Counted from the stretch's first letter, positions 7,498-17,276 are shown. The stretch: DNA of 64,000 bases from JBDREC01 sp043820105 [NCBI: Pseudomonadota bacterium] (GCA_043820105.1 JBDREC010000028.1:26973-90972); one strand, 5' to 3'. Translations and numbers: made by a program. The notes: generated by a model from the letters alone, not told the origin.

Positions 7498-8646
7498 ATG
7501 AATATTTCTTCACTTTTTAGAAAGCTAATTGTATTTATTCTTGTTTTTGTAATGCTTGGAGTTATTGCTTTTATTTCTTCTTGTTCTAATAGAGCAAATA
7601 GAGCAGCTTACAGACAAGGTGGAATATATGGCCCACAACAAAATTATGCAAAATATAAAGATCAAAGACCAGGCTATCAATACAGAAACCGAGATCGTTT
7701 TAAAGGCAGACAATTGCCAGGCTACCCTGGCTATTCTTCAATGTCTATGGCTTTAGAACTTGCAAAGCTTGAAGCTGCTCACTCAAAGAGTATGGGAAAA
7801 ACAGCTTTAATAGCAGCAGCCATCGGTGGTGGAGCTGGAATAGGATTAGGAATACTAGGCGCTGCTACAACTGGAGGCAGTGCAACAGCTGCACCAAGAC
7901 CTGGAACTGGCGGAGGTGTTGAATATACTCCATCAACTGTTTGTATAAGTGGCGAATATCATACAAATGGGAGTTGTAAGATTTATGCAGTGGCTATGCC
8001 TTGTTATAATTTTGAGAGTCCTGATTGTAGAAGACCAGCTGCGGTTACACCACCACCTAGAGATCCAGTTGCTAGTTCGACGTCGAGAGGGCCTGGAGCT
8101 GATAGAATACCACAGGAGCAGGGAGAATCACAACCAGATTATTGCAATCGCTTATATGAAGTATGGAAAACAAGATTTCAATGTGCCGCGACTTTTTGTG
8201 AAATGGCTCAAATTGAACTTTGTCGAGATATGGGCTATTTTGATTATGATGACAATAAACAAAGAAGAATTGAAGAAAGAGAACAAGCTCAAACAACTCA
8301 AGTGATGCTTAAACGCCAAGATTATGAAGATAAGAAAAAAGCGTATGAAAGATTACGTGATGAGTATTTTTTAGTTTACAAGGTTCAGATAGCAAAACCA
8401 GTTCAGAAGACTAAACCGGCAGGTTATGTAGATAGAAACCCAGATACCATTAAAGACCTGAAGAAAAGAGTCAGAGAAAGCTATCATGCAATGAATAATG
8501 CTTATGGAAAATGGTATAGAGATTCTACTAAAACGAGTCTATTTGAAAGAACAGAACATTCACAACTTAGACCAAAAGCAACAAACATCACATATCAAGA
8601 AGAACAAGAATCTTGGTTTAAGCAATACGTTAAATTCGCTGATTAA
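7498..8646 (+). CDS. Large Cys-containing lipoprotein of unknown function
   Basis: A 382-aa predicted lipoprotein: hydrophobic signal sequence and lipobox ISSC ending at Cys29. Then a Gln/Tyr/Arg-rich, low-complexity linker (residues 30-80), a small-residue segment around 103-125 (AAAIGGGAGIGLGILGAA) that looks like a glycine-zipper membrane or assembly motif, a Pro/Thr-rich linker, a central part with at least nine cysteines between about 149 and 225, and a charged, helical C-terminal half rich in Glu/Lys/Arg. I do not recognise a family. GGAG lies 7 bases before the ATG. It is monocistronic, with long repeat-bearing gaps on both sides. Cysteines suggest disulphides in the periplasm or at the surface. 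Confidence 0.7.
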   Translation: MNISSLFRKLIVFILVFVMLGVIAFISSCSNRANRAAYRQGGIYGPQQNYAKYKDQRPGYQYRNRDRFKGRQLPGYPGYSSMSMALELAKLEAAHSKSMGKTALIAAAIGGGAGIGLGILGAATTGGSATAAPRPGTGGGVEYTPSTVCISGEYHTNGSCKIYAVAMPCYNFESPDCRRPAAVTPPPRDPVASSTSRGPGADRIPQEQGESQPDYCNRLYEVWKTRFQCAATFCEMAQIELCRDMGYFDYDDNKQRRIEEREQAQTTQVMLKRQDYEDKKKAYERLRDEYFLVYKVQIAKPVQKTKPAGYVDRNPDTIKDLKKRVRESYHAMNNAYGKWYRDSTKTSLFERTEHSQLRPKATNITYQEEQESWFKQYVKFAD

Positions 8647-8870
8647 TATTTCTCAATACAAAAATAATCAATAATTAATAAATAATAAATAATAATTAAT
8701 GGAATTTTATATAACCCGGGATCCTGAAACAAGTTCAGGATGACCTGTCTTTTACTTGTTCTCTTGTTCCCCTGCGCTCTTGTTCTCTTTTAACAAGTGC
8801 CACATTACTAGCCGCTAATAAAAACAATCGATAATCAACAAACAATGAATATCAATCTTATAACCTACAA
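8647..8870. repeat. Intergenic repeats: AT block, hairpin, octamer
   Basis: The gap holds three pieces. About 8651-8700 is an AATAATTAATAAT-type repeat. At 8721-8741 ATCCTGAA and TTCAGGAT form an 8-bp hairpin with loop ACAAG; a degenerate copy is at about 10122-10140. At 8755-8789 there is the CTTGTTCT-type octamer. No gene is seen. Confidence 0.7.
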
Positions 8871-9007
8871 CTTACCACTTACCACTTACCACTTACCACT
8901 TACGACTTACGACTTACCACTTACGACTTACGACTTACCACTTACCACTTACCACTTACGACTTACCACTTACCACTTACCACTTACCACTTACGACTTA
9001 CGACTTA
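8871..9007. repeat. Heptamer tandem repeat (CTTACCA/CTTACGA)
   Basis: About 19 uninterrupted copies of a 7-base unit, CTTACCA or CTTACGA in mixed order. It overlaps the last codons and stop of galE. The same unit on the other strand (TAAGTGG) recurs upstream of galE (9990-10022) and upstream of nifJ (63035-63068). A 70-codon reading frame across it is an artefact of the repeat. Confidence 0.95.
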
Positions 9008-9974
9008 TATGCCACTTCCAAGCATGCTCCAAAATTGTCTCAATTTCAAAATACTGAGGTTTCCAAGACAAAAGACTTTTCGCTTTTTCGCTTGAACCTA
9101 CTAAGATATCTGGATCTCCGGGGCGCCTTGCTCCCTGTACTATATTGATTTCTTTGCCTGTTACTTTTTTTGCAGCTTCAATGACTTCTTTTACAGAATA
9201 GCCCAGGCCATTACCAAGGTTAAAATGACAGGATTTATTTTCCTTTTTTATATATTCTAATGCTTTTACATGCGCATCAGCAAGATCTGTTACATGAATA
9301 TAATCACGAATACACGTTCCATCTTCTGTATTATAATCATCACCAAATATTGTGATGCTTGCTCTTTTGCCGCTGGCTGCATCTAAAACTAAAGGAATAA
9401 GATGCGTTTCAGGGTTATGATCCTCTCCTATTTCGCTTTCAGGATCAGCGCCAGCTGCATTAAAATATCTTAAAGCAGCAGACTTCAGGCCATAAGCCAC
9501 ATCAAAGTCAGCCAGCATTTTTTCAACAGTTAATTTTGTTTGGCCATAAGGATTAATTGGATTTTGGGTGTGATCTTCTGGAATTGGGATGGTATTTGGC
9601 ATACCGTAAGTAGCGCAGGTTGATGAAAATACAAAATATTTAATATTATTATTTTTGCAGGCATTCAGTAGATTAAAAGTCCCAACAACGTTATTCTCAT
9701 AATACTTTGCAGGATCAGTTACAGATTCACCCACATAAGCATAAGCTGCAAAATGCATGACAGCGTCTGGTTTGTGCTTTTTTATAACATTATTTATACG
9801 TTCAGAATCAAGCAAGTCACCCTTTTCAAACTCAGACCACTTGACAAATGCTTCATGTCCATAAACAAGATTATCAAAAACCACAACCTTATATCCCTGT
9901 TTTGCAAGTTCTTTACAAGCATGACTTCCAATATATCCAGCTCCACCTGTTACTAATACTTTTTTAATATCCAT
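8991..9974 (-). CDS. galE: UDP-glucose 4-epimerase
   Basis: A 327-aa GalE, interconverting UDP-glucose and UDP-galactose (or the N-acetylated forms). NAD motif GGAGYIGS at residues 10-17, FSST with the catalytic Ser near 118, and Y143/K147 in NPYGQTK. The conserved AALRYFNAAGADP and HVTDLADAH regions and the C-terminal RRPGDPDILV are all present and mark true GalE. AAGGATT precedes the ATG. The last five codons (SRKS and stop) are made of the TAAGTCG-type tandem repeat, so the repeat has provided the stop codon. Tandem repeats flank the gene on both sides. Confidence 0.93.
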   Translation of the reverse strand: MDIKKVLVTGGAGYIGSHACKELAKQGYKVVVFDNLVYGHEAFVKWSEFEKGDLLDSERINNVIKKHKPDAVMHFAAYAYVGESVTDPAKYYENNVVGTFNLLNACKNNNIKYFVFSSTCATYGMPNTIPIPEDHTQNPINPYGQTKLTVEKMLADFDVAYGLKSAALRYFNAAGADPESEIGEDHNPETHLIPLVLDAASGKRASITIFGDDYNTEDGTCIRDYIHVTDLADAHVKALEYIKKENKSCHFNLGNGLGYSVKEVIEAAKKVTGKEINIVQGARRPGDPDILVGSSEKAKSLLSWKPQYFEIETILEHAWKWHISRKS

Positions 9975-10303
9975 ATTTAATCCTTAATATAAGTGGTAAG
10001 TGGTAAGTGGTAAGTGGTAAGTAAAAAAATGTCAAATAAATGAAGAAAATCTATATAAACTCTTTCATTAATTATTATTTATTATTTATTAATTATTGAT
10101 TATTTTAAACTGAACACACAGAATCCTGAAACATGTTCAAGATAACTTGCATATTTTCAAGAGAAAATATTACCCTAGAGTTTTGTTCTTAGCTTTTGAA
10201 ATAAAATGAGGTAGTTCCATAAGCTTTTATGTTGATATTGTCTTTCGGATAAAGTAAAGAAAGCAAAAAATCCCTCATTAGCTAAATATTGGATATTAAA
10301 TAC
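9975..10303. repeat. Divergent gap with heptamer and AT repeats
   Basis: From 9990 to 10022 there are about four copies of TAAGTGG, the complement of the 8871-9007 unit. AT repeats follow at about 10062-10105, then a degenerate copy of the 8721-8741 hairpin near 10122-10140. At 10207-10217 the sequence TGAGGTAGTTC resembles, with one core mismatch, the ops-like elements described at 33.7, 56.9 and 59.2 kb, here on the plus strand; I regard this as weak. No gene is seen. Confidence 0.6.
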
Positions 10304-12955
10304 ATGAAATATTTTTTTATAGGCATTAATTTTCTATCATTTGTTATTTTCAATTTATATTTCGACTTTGGCAGATTTGGAGTTTCATCCTTTTTGCTTC
10401 CAAGTATTGAGGCTATATTTTTTTTAGTTATAATGCTAAAGATATATCGCGATGATCCGGAAATGGATCCAATATATTTGATGGGAGCATATACGGCCAT
10501 TTTACCGACTCTTTTTTATAATATCTGTAATACAGCTTATTCAGTGGGAATTTATCCTGACAGCGCCTGGATTTTTTGGATATTTCATCTTGTTTTTCTC
10601 GCTGTTATAGCGATTTTCTTTGTAAAAAAGATGATCTCAGAAAGTATGATTATTGGCATTTTATATAATGCCTCAATTCTTTATAATCCGGTTTATGTTA
10701 AGTTCTCCGCCCTTTCATTTCTTATTTTTTGTGCCTTTACAATAGCAGGTTTTATTGTTTTATTTGAGCGTTACAAGCTTGAAATTAAATTATCTGTTAT
10801 TCATTATGCAGTAATCGCTTTTTTGTTTTTTACCTTTATTTCAACAATATTTTCAGATTTTTTGTGGGTTTCTACAGTCGCTTTTTTTAAGGTTTCTGCT
10901 TTCTGCACACTTTTTTTTGTGGTTTCTTTTTATAAGGATAAAAAAAAGCTTTTTAAGGTTTTTTTAGTAGCCTTTCTCATGACAAGTTTAGCCATGTTTT
11001 TTGAAACGATTTCAGTTTATTTTGAAAGAATTCTAATTCTCGGATTTATTGATGGTATAAATCGCAGGCTTTTTATTTTCCAAACACACCCGATTCATAT
11101 AGCTCAATTTTTAGCATTGGTACTGCCTTTTATAATTATTTTTCCGGTTATTTATAAAAAGAAAATAAATTTAATTTTTGCGGGATTATTATTTTTATTG
11201 TCACTTCTAACATTACTGCTCACATATTCCAGGTCGGCATTAGCTGGGTTGTTCCTGGGATTTTTTGCTTTGTTTCTTATTCTAACAGGAGATTTATTTT
11301 TCCGAAAAAGCTTCCAAATTCGAAAATTTCATGTAGCAATAGTATTTTTTATTCTTATCAGCGTTTCAGGATCGGTCTTTTTAGGATTTAAAGCCTCTGA
11401 TGCTTTTGCTCAAAGATTTGACTCAATTTTTGATATTAAATCACTAAAATTGAATAACAGAATAAGTGATTGGATGCTTACACTGCGGTTTATTAAAGAA
11501 AAACCACTGACTGGACATGGCCTGGCAACCCGAAAGTACTCTTTTTCAAAATATTTAAAAGATCCGAGCTTGAAGCATTTACGGGATTATCACACCATTA
11601 TTTCTCATAATGTATTTTTGGGAATCGGTTCTGAAATTGGTGTGTTCGGCATGCTAGCTTTCATCTTCATCTATTTTTTTTCAATTATAAAGGTGTTTGC
11701 AAAATATTATAAATCCAATTCAACCGATCGATATTATTATTTAATATTATTGCTGTCTTTTATATGCATTTTTCCAAGCATGCTTGTTGGAGTCTTTATA
11801 GATACGACCTCTGTTCTTTTATGGCCCTTGTTTGGTTTTGCCAGTTTTAGTTCCGGCAATAGAGTGAGTTCAAGATTTCAAATAAAGTTTTTATACCTAT
11901 CTTTTATACTTATATTAATGTTAGTGTTTCTGCTGTCAGCTTTGAGATATGTATCCAGGTACTATTATGACTATGGAACGTATCTGGTAGCAGCCAAGAA
12001 GAATAATCAGGCTGAAGTTGCTTTATTAAAGGCTTATTCCTTAATTCCCTTTAATTATTATTATCCTCTTGAATTAGCTCACTTGTATGCTGAAGAAAAC
12101 AGGTGGGATAAAGCTCGGGAATATTATGAGCTTACACTAAAAGAAAATCCCTATGATCTGATCATCAACATTGAATATTCGGATGTTTTGAAATACAGCG
12201 GCCAGGCAGAGCAAAGTAACAAGGTCTTGGATTATGTGGCTTCTTTTACCGAGCAAGACTTTAGTGGATTGCTTTACTCAAGATTAGCTCTTACTAATAT
12301 AGAAAAGAAAGATGAGTTTATAAAATATTTTATAAAAATATTAAACTCAGACATTAATCACTTTGTTAGTTTTCTAAAACAGGATCCAAAGCTCGTAGAG
12401 AAGGTTTTAAAATCAGTCAATCAAATCAAGTTAAATGATTTAAGTGAAAAAGCACTTTTAAATTACGGAAGTTTTTTTGAAAAGATCGGACTAATTAAAA
12501 TGACGGTTTATCTGAATGACAAGGCAGCAGATCTTTTTCACTCAGATCTGGCTTTAATAAAAAATATTCAAATTTTCAGAAGTTATAGAAACTATGAAGT
12601 ACTATTAAAAAACCTTGATAAATTGAAGTCAGGTTATCTTTATTCATCAATTTTCAAATCAGTTGTTTATAATGAGATTGGGATTAGCGAGTATTTTATG
12701 GGAGATTTAGATAAAGCCCTGGATGCTTTTAATATCTCCCAGTCTAGTTGGAATAATTTGTATTTAGACAACCTTATTGCACATGTGTACTTAGAAAAAA
12801 TATATCAAAAGCAAAATAATTTGGACTTAGTATCAAAAGAAAAGGCTAAAATAAATTTAATAAAAAAAGATATCAATTTCTGGATTGAAAGATGTCTTGG
12901 TAATTATAGCGGGGATTTTCAGGCACTACAGATAAAGGAGTTTTTGGGTAGATAA
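10304..12955 (+). CDS. O-antigen ligase/polymerase-like membrane protein with long C-terminal repeat region
   Basis: An 883-aa polytopic inner-membrane protein. The first ~550 residues contain many hydrophobic helices; the Wzy_C/WaaL-type signature lies in the middle (NRISDWMLTLRFI, then GHGL, then a periplasmic loop with SHNVFLGIGSEIGVFG). Such proteins join or polymerise O-antigen units on lipid carriers at the periplasmic face. From about residue 565 a soluble region follows with degenerate TPR-like helices (ALLKAYSLIPFNYYYPLELA, YYELTLKENPYDL), found in some larger family members. The ATG at 10304 is preferred over a TTG five codons upstream. It starts the polysaccharide region; next gene is convergent. 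Confidence 0.78.
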   Translation: MKYFFIGINFLSFVIFNLYFDFGRFGVSSFLLPSIEAIFFLVIMLKIYRDDPEMDPIYLMGAYTAILPTLFYNICNTAYSVGIYPDSAWIFWIFHLVFLAVIAIFFVKKMISESMIIGILYNASILYNPVYVKFSALSFLIFCAFTIAGFIVLFERYKLEIKLSVIHYAVIAFLFFTFISTIFSDFLWVSTVAFFKVSAFCTLFFVVSFYKDKKKLFKVFLVAFLMTSLAMFFETISVYFERILILGFIDGINRRLFIFQTHPIHIAQFLALVLPFIIIFPVIYKKKINLIFAGLLFLLSLLTLLLTYSRSALAGLFLGFFALFLILTGDLFFRKSFQIRKFHVAIVFFILISVSGSVFLGFKASDAFAQRFDSIFDIKSLKLNNRISDWMLTLRFIKEKPLTGHGLATRKYSFSKYLKDPSLKHLRDYHTIISHNVFLGIGSEIGVFGMLAFIFIYFFSIIKVFAKYYKSNSTDRYYYLILLLSFICIFPSMLVGVFIDTTSVLLWPLFGFASFSSGNRVSSRFQIKFLYLSFILILMLVFLLSALRYVSRYYYDYGTYLVAAKKNNQAEVALLKAYSLIPFNYYYPLELAHLYAEENRWDKAREYYELTLKENPYDLIINIEYSDVLKYSGQAEQSNKVLDYVASFTEQDFSGLLYSRLALTNIEKKDEFIKYFIKILNSDINHFVSFLKQDPKLVEKVLKSVNQIKLNDLSEKALLNYGSFFEKIGLIKMTVYLNDKAADLFHSDLALIKNIQIFRSYRNYEVLLKNLDKLKSGYLYSSIFKSVVYNEIGISEYFMGDLDKALDAFNISQSSWNNLYLDNLIAHVYLEKIYQKQNNLDLVSKEKAKINLIKKDINFWIERCLGNYSGDFQALQIKEFLGR

Positions 12956-13031
12956 AAGTGATCATGTTAATTTATAAATACAGTCTACAGTTTTTAAATA
13001 AAACATAAACTTGTCCCATCGCGACAATGGG

Positions 13032-14621
13032 CTACCACTTATAAATCGTCTGCTTTACCGTCTCTGGCAATTCCTTTTCAAAATCATGCAAATTGTAAAA
13101 CAGAAAAGCTGCCTGCTTATGATTAAAAGCGTAAAAATGAACCTTGTCAGAGCCTACTGCTACATTATTCGAAATCTGCCAGCTCGCGACTTTTATCCAG
13201 GTTTTAGGAATCGAAAACCATTCATCATATAAAACAGCTATATCCATTTTTAACTGCATGGCCAATTGATTATTATAATCACTTGTATTATAACCTTCCC
13301 GAATAGCCCTGGCTGTTTCGATGCTTCCTAGCCCGACCAGGTCAAGGCAGTAAATATCAGCAAGATAATTGATAACACCTATGTCATTTGCTATTACACG
13401 TGAATCATTATAGTATTTTTTCAGAAATGTTCCCATTTGATATTGTTGCTCATATATGTTTGTCGGCGCCTGGCTGGCTAAAATCAAGGAGCTATAAGCC
13501 CTTGAGAAAAATGGAAGTGTCATAATAAAAACAAGTAAAAACATTGAAATTAACCTGGCCCGTTCTTTTCTTGAATAATTTTTAAGCTTATTTAAATCAA
13601 TTAATCCAAGACATGAAATTGTAAGAGCAAAAATACCCAGGGCAACTAAATATGCATCATATCTATATGCACCTTTGCTCATTTGAGCAAATTGCATATG
13701 CAAAAATGTGGTCCCCATAAATAAAATTATCAGGATCTTTTCAAGTGTAAAAAAGTCGCTATTTATTTTAAATAAGCAAACTAAAACACACAGAGCAAGA
13801 ACAACTAAAACAAAAGCATATAGATTATCTTGAACTTCATATGCAGAGTAAAAGATAAATTTAAAGATTCCGGCAAAGGAAAAAAGATCAGGCATTTTTC
13901 CTTTTAATAAAACCGAGTTTGGAAAAAAATACCAGCCCTTTGCAAGTGAAATAATTCCATAAATGATAAGCGGCATAGCCGCTATACAAGAAACAATTAT
14001 CCCTTGCTTAAAGCGTTTTTTGAAAAACATTAAAATCATTATTATAAAAACAATAAAAATCGCTTCGTATCTTGCCATTGTTAAGCAAGGAGCCAAGATA
14101 ATAGCATATAAAAGTTCTTTAGAATAAACCTTATTTGAAGCAAGGTAAGCCGAAGAATAGTAAGCAAAGAAAATGGTAAGCATCAAATGAAGCAAATGCT
14201 CCTGACCTGTGTAAAACAAAAAAGGTATTGGAGAAAACAATAATATACTAATTAAAGATATGAATATGATCTGTTTATGAATTTTATGGCGTAAAAAGAT
14301 GTTATAGAGAAAAATTAAAGATAAAAACATTATAATGAAATTTAAAAAAAAAGGTATATTTTCTGATGTGCCAAAAACAAAAAAAACTGCTGATAATAAA
14401 AGTGTCCACAAAAGGGATGATGAAGATGAGGTAAAATGCTCTTTATTAATACCCCAGGTTCCGTGCTGGGCTAAATTTTTAGAAATAGCCATGTGGATAT
14501 AGGCATCATCATTGACATATACGTATCTTCCATGATTGATGTATGATAATATAAATGAATTAAGAAGTAATAGTGTTAAAACAATTAAAACTAATACAAT
14601 TGGCCAGTGTTTTTTTAGCAT
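13032..14621 (-). CDS. Predicted GT-C-type polytopic membrane glycosyltransferase
   Basis: About 529 residues, with roughly a dozen hydrophobic helices and a soluble C-terminal domain. After the first helix comes the loop YVYVNDDAYIHM, an Asp pair in the position where GT-C enzymes (ArnT/PMT type, using lipid-linked sugar donors) have their catalytic acidic residues, followed by a Ser run (SSSSS) and more helices. The C-terminal periplasmic-looking part contains NDIGVINYLADIYCLDLVG, a pattern common to this uncharacterised group. I choose the ATG at 14621 over an upstream TTG at 14636; neither has a strong ribosome-binding site. The donor and acceptor are unknown. It is convergent with the ligase gene and divergent from the next one. 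Confidence 0.6.
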   Translation of the reverse strand: MLKKHWPIVLVLIVLTLLLLNSFILSYINHGRYVYVNDDAYIHMAISKNLAQHGTWGINKEHFTSSSSSLLWTLLLSAVFFVFGTSENIPFFLNFIIMFLSLIFLYNIFLRHKIHKQIIFISLISILLFSPIPFLFYTGQEHLLHLMLTIFFAYYSSAYLASNKVYSKELLYAIILAPCLTMARYEAIFIVFIIMILMFFKKRFKQGIIVSCIAAMPLIIYGIISLAKGWYFFPNSVLLKGKMPDLFSFAGIFKFIFYSAYEVQDNLYAFVLVVLALCVLVCLFKINSDFFTLEKILIILFMGTTFLHMQFAQMSKGAYRYDAYLVALGIFALTISCLGLIDLNKLKNYSRKERARLISMFLLVFIMTLPFFSRAYSSLILASQAPTNIYEQQYQMGTFLKKYYNDSRVIANDIGVINYLADIYCLDLVGLGSIETARAIREGYNTSDYNNQLAMQLKMDIAVLYDEWFSIPKTWIKVASWQISNNVAVGSDKVHFYAFNHKQAAFLFYNLHDFEKELPETVKQTIYKW

Positions 14622-14757
14622 TTGAAAAACTTTCAACGTCTTAGTTAGTACTTGAAATTTCTACTTAATTTTAAAATAATTTACAAGATAAAGATTAATT
14701 TCTATTTTACTTGTGAAGTTTTAATTATTATTTTATAGTTTATGAAATGGAAACCCT

Positions 14758-16455
14758 ATGATAAAATATTTAAAGAAACATAAATCACTTATTTTTGAAC
14801 TGCTCCCCATAGCTATAATCATATTAGCTTGGATTAAAATTTCTTATGGAATCATGGATTCTTTTGACCTTAAATACTGGGATGAATCTGATTATTTATC
14901 CTCAGGAGTTAATTTTAAAAGCGCTTACTTTTTTACTGACGGTTTTTTATATTTTTTATGGTATAAGCTGCTATCGTTATTTTCTGCAAATACAATTAAA
15001 TTATACTTTTTAAACTATGCTGTTTTAATATTGTTGAACCCAATTTTTTTATATATTCTCCTCAGAAGAATTAAATTAAGCATTTTTGTTTGCCTTACTG
15101 GTTCGCTGATATTCCTGATTTCATACTCGAATTGCGTCACCTGGCCCTTTATTACAAGATTCGCTTTTCTAATCATGTTAATTACCCTGATTTTATTAAC
15201 CTTAATAAAGAATGATATTTTAAAATATCTTATTGCTTTGACAGGGATAATATCTATCGTATATGTCAGATGTGAACATATTTTATCCTTATCTTTGTTT
15301 CTAGCTGGATTTTCCATCTATTTTCTTTACACCCTCCTAAAGAAAAAAAACAAACGATATTTAAGGCTTCTAATTCTTAACTTACTGGTTGTATTGTTTG
15401 TTCTGTTTTTAAAAAATCCAACGGATAATAAAAGGCTTTTAACAGAAAACAGATTGATGATTGCTTTTGGCCAACACTACGCCCTTAATACACATTTACA
15501 AGGTGAATTCGAATATGATCCTATGACCAACTGGCCAATACTTCTACAGGAAAAATTCAAGACAACAAACTCTCTCTCTACAGCTTTTTTTAATAACCCT
15601 TTTGCAGTGTTTAAACATATTTCACTTAATATCTTTCAGTTAGGTCAAAAAATAATTAATGTTACCTGCCTGCCCTATTTTATTAAAGATAATTATTCGC
15701 GAGCTTTTGCTTTAATATTATTATTAATTGTTAGTGGTTTTACAATTATCAAAGTAGTAATAAATATAAAGGATAATTACAGGGTTTATTTTAACATCAA
15801 TAATATTTTTAATGACAAAATTTTCTTTTTTTTGACCATGCTTTTATTCTTTATTCCAACAATTACCATAATCCTTTTAATCTTTCCCCGTGATCACTAC
15901 TTGGTGCCTTTCTGGGGAATGATTTTAATAGTTACAATATTTACACTTTTTTCTAATTTCAAATACAATTTCAAATATGCATTCCCGGCTAAAATAATTT
16001 TTATAATACTTTTTTTGTACTTTATTCCATGGAATACTTCATTAACATTTGGCCTTTTACCATCAGAAAAAAGAATTAATGTGCATGAAAAATACTGCAC
16101 AAATTTAAAAAAGCTAAGAATATTTAATGAACTGATTCAGTACAGAGAAGTTACTTTCCTTGGAGACGCTGGTACATTTGAGATGTATCTGCACGGGAAA
16201 TTGAATCATTATTATCAGGGAGGTAAGCAGGACAAGCCATTCCCTGAATACATTAAAGAAAAAAACTTTGATATTATTTTAGTGGCAAAAAGTATGTTAA
16301 AAAATATAGACTATGCTCAGGACCAAACTTTTTTACCCTTTATAAATAGCCTTCCTAACAAAGAATGGTCAATTATTAGAATTGATAAATGTGAGGATTT
16401 TGTTATTATAAGGCGGGATTACCTAAAGGAAATCTCATGGGAAGATGGAAATTAG
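14758..16455 (+). CDS. Polytopic membrane protein, possible GT-C glycosyltransferase
   Basis: A 565-aa integral membrane protein. It has an N-terminal helix (residues ~12-30), a loop with LKYWDESDYLSSG, an acidic motif resembling the catalytic first loop of GT-C enzymes, then about ten further helices and a soluble C-terminal domain of ~130 residues with FLGDAGTFEMYLHG. No strong family match is recognised. The context, between other membrane glycosyltransferase-like genes and a methyltransferase, makes a role in polysaccharide assembly or modification likely but unproven. It is convergent with the following methyltransferase, with only 13 bases between the stops. Confidence 0.55.
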   Translation: MIKYLKKHKSLIFELLPIAIIILAWIKISYGIMDSFDLKYWDESDYLSSGVNFKSAYFFTDGFLYFLWYKLLSLFSANTIKLYFLNYAVLILLNPIFLYILLRRIKLSIFVCLTGSLIFLISYSNCVTWPFITRFAFLIMLITLILLTLIKNDILKYLIALTGIISIVYVRCEHILSLSLFLAGFSIYFLYTLLKKKNKRYLRLLILNLLVVLFVLFLKNPTDNKRLLTENRLMIAFGQHYALNTHLQGEFEYDPMTNWPILLQEKFKTTNSLSTAFFNNPFAVFKHISLNIFQLGQKIINVTCLPYFIKDNYSRAFALILLLIVSGFTIIKVVINIKDNYRVYFNINNIFNDKIFFFLTMLLFFIPTITIILLIFPRDHYLVPFWGMILIVTIFTLFSNFKYNFKYAFPAKIIFIILFLYFIPWNTSLTFGLLPSEKRINVHEKYCTNLKKLRIFNELIQYREVTFLGDAGTFEMYLHGKLNHYYQGGKQDKPFPEYIKEKNFDIILVAKSMLKNIDYAQDQTFLPFINSLPNKEWSIIRIDKCEDFVIIRRDYLKEISWEDGN

Positions 16456-16468
16456 TAAAAGGCTTTGA

Positions 16469-17230
16469 TTATTTGATTTTTTTTATTACTATGGTTTGAA
16501 ACATAGAGAAATGTTTATCGATGGGTTTAAAAAGTTTTTCAAACTGTCTTATCGGTTTATATAAGAAAGCCGGCAAAGAAAACTTGCTTGATACACCACC
16601 ACTTAGAATATAACTAAATGGCATAAGATGCTCGATCTTTTCAATTTTTAAATCAGGAAACATTAGACAGAATTTTTCATAATCTCTGACAAAAACAATC
16701 CAGGGCAAAGCAATATTAGCGTTTGATAAACGCTTCCCCCCCTGTATTTCCCATCCTGATTTAGGATCCATGGCTTCAAAATGCAAATATTTATAAATCA
16801 GTCTACTCCAAATGCTAATCGAAGGTTCAAGCATTATAAGCTTACCATCTTTTTTCAAAACCCGATTTACTTCATTTAGGAATTTTTCGGGTTTATCAAT
16901 ATGGTGGAATACATTTAATAAAAAAATCCTTGATACTGATCTTTCCTTAAAAGGCATTTCATATGTATCAAAAGTTATATCACAGTATTCTAAGTTGGCA
17001 ATATCTGATGTAATCACAGAGGGAATGACTTCCTTTAAAAAACCTCCTCCAGAACCAATCTCAAGCAATTTTTCTGCTTCAGTATTTACAACATGGCTTT
17101 TGAATATATTATACCACTCAAGATAGATGTTTTTTAAAAACTTCTTTTTATTGATGTTCTGCCGGTGAATTCGAGTTATTTCTGTGCCATCTGGATCATG
17201 TATTAATAGTTTCTTTTTTTTATTTTTCAT
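16469..17230 (-). CDS. Class I SAM-dependent methyltransferase
   Basis: About 253 residues. Motif I is LLEIGSGGG, followed by VSRIFLLNVFHHIDKP and NEVNRVLKKDGKLIMLEP, the typical Methyltransf_11 layout, so it is a cytosolic SAM-dependent enzyme, probably acting on a sugar or lipid-linked glycan given the neighbours. I choose the ATG at 17230 (product starts MKNKKKK), with GGAG 11 bases upstream; an ATG 19 codons earlier lies in the left arm of a large palindrome (17277-17483) and would add a non-homologous hydrophobic leader. The palindromes between this gene and the next one upstream may uncouple their expression. Confidence 0.78.
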   Translation of the reverse strand: MKNKKKKLLIHDPDGTEITRIHRQNINKKKFLKNIYLEWYNIFKSHVVNTEAEKLLEIGSGGGFLKEVIPSVITSDIANLEYCDITFDTYEMPFKERSVSRIFLLNVFHHIDKPEKFLNEVNRVLKKDGKLIMLEPSISIWSRLIYKYLHFEAMDPKSGWEIQGGKRLSNANIALPWIVFVRDYEKFCLMFPDLKIEKIEHLMPFSYILSGGVSSKFSLPAFLYKPIRQFEKLFKPIDKHFSMFQTIVIKKIK

Positions 17231-17276
17231 TTTTGGTTCATCTCCAATTTGAATACCTAAACAATAAACCGGGCAC

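Noticed and set aside
8871-9007. Possible CRISPR array
   Set aside because: Units of 7 bases follow each other without spacers, and no cas genes are in the window.
8845-9057. A 70-codon plus-strand reading frame with LTTYHLP-type repeats
   Set aside because: It is a translation of the heptamer repeat in one frame; no ribosome-binding site and antisense to galE.
10207-10217. Plus-strand ops-like TGAGGTAGTTC before the ligase gene
   Set aside because: One mismatch in the core and no convincing promoter at the proper distance upstream, so not listed as a site.
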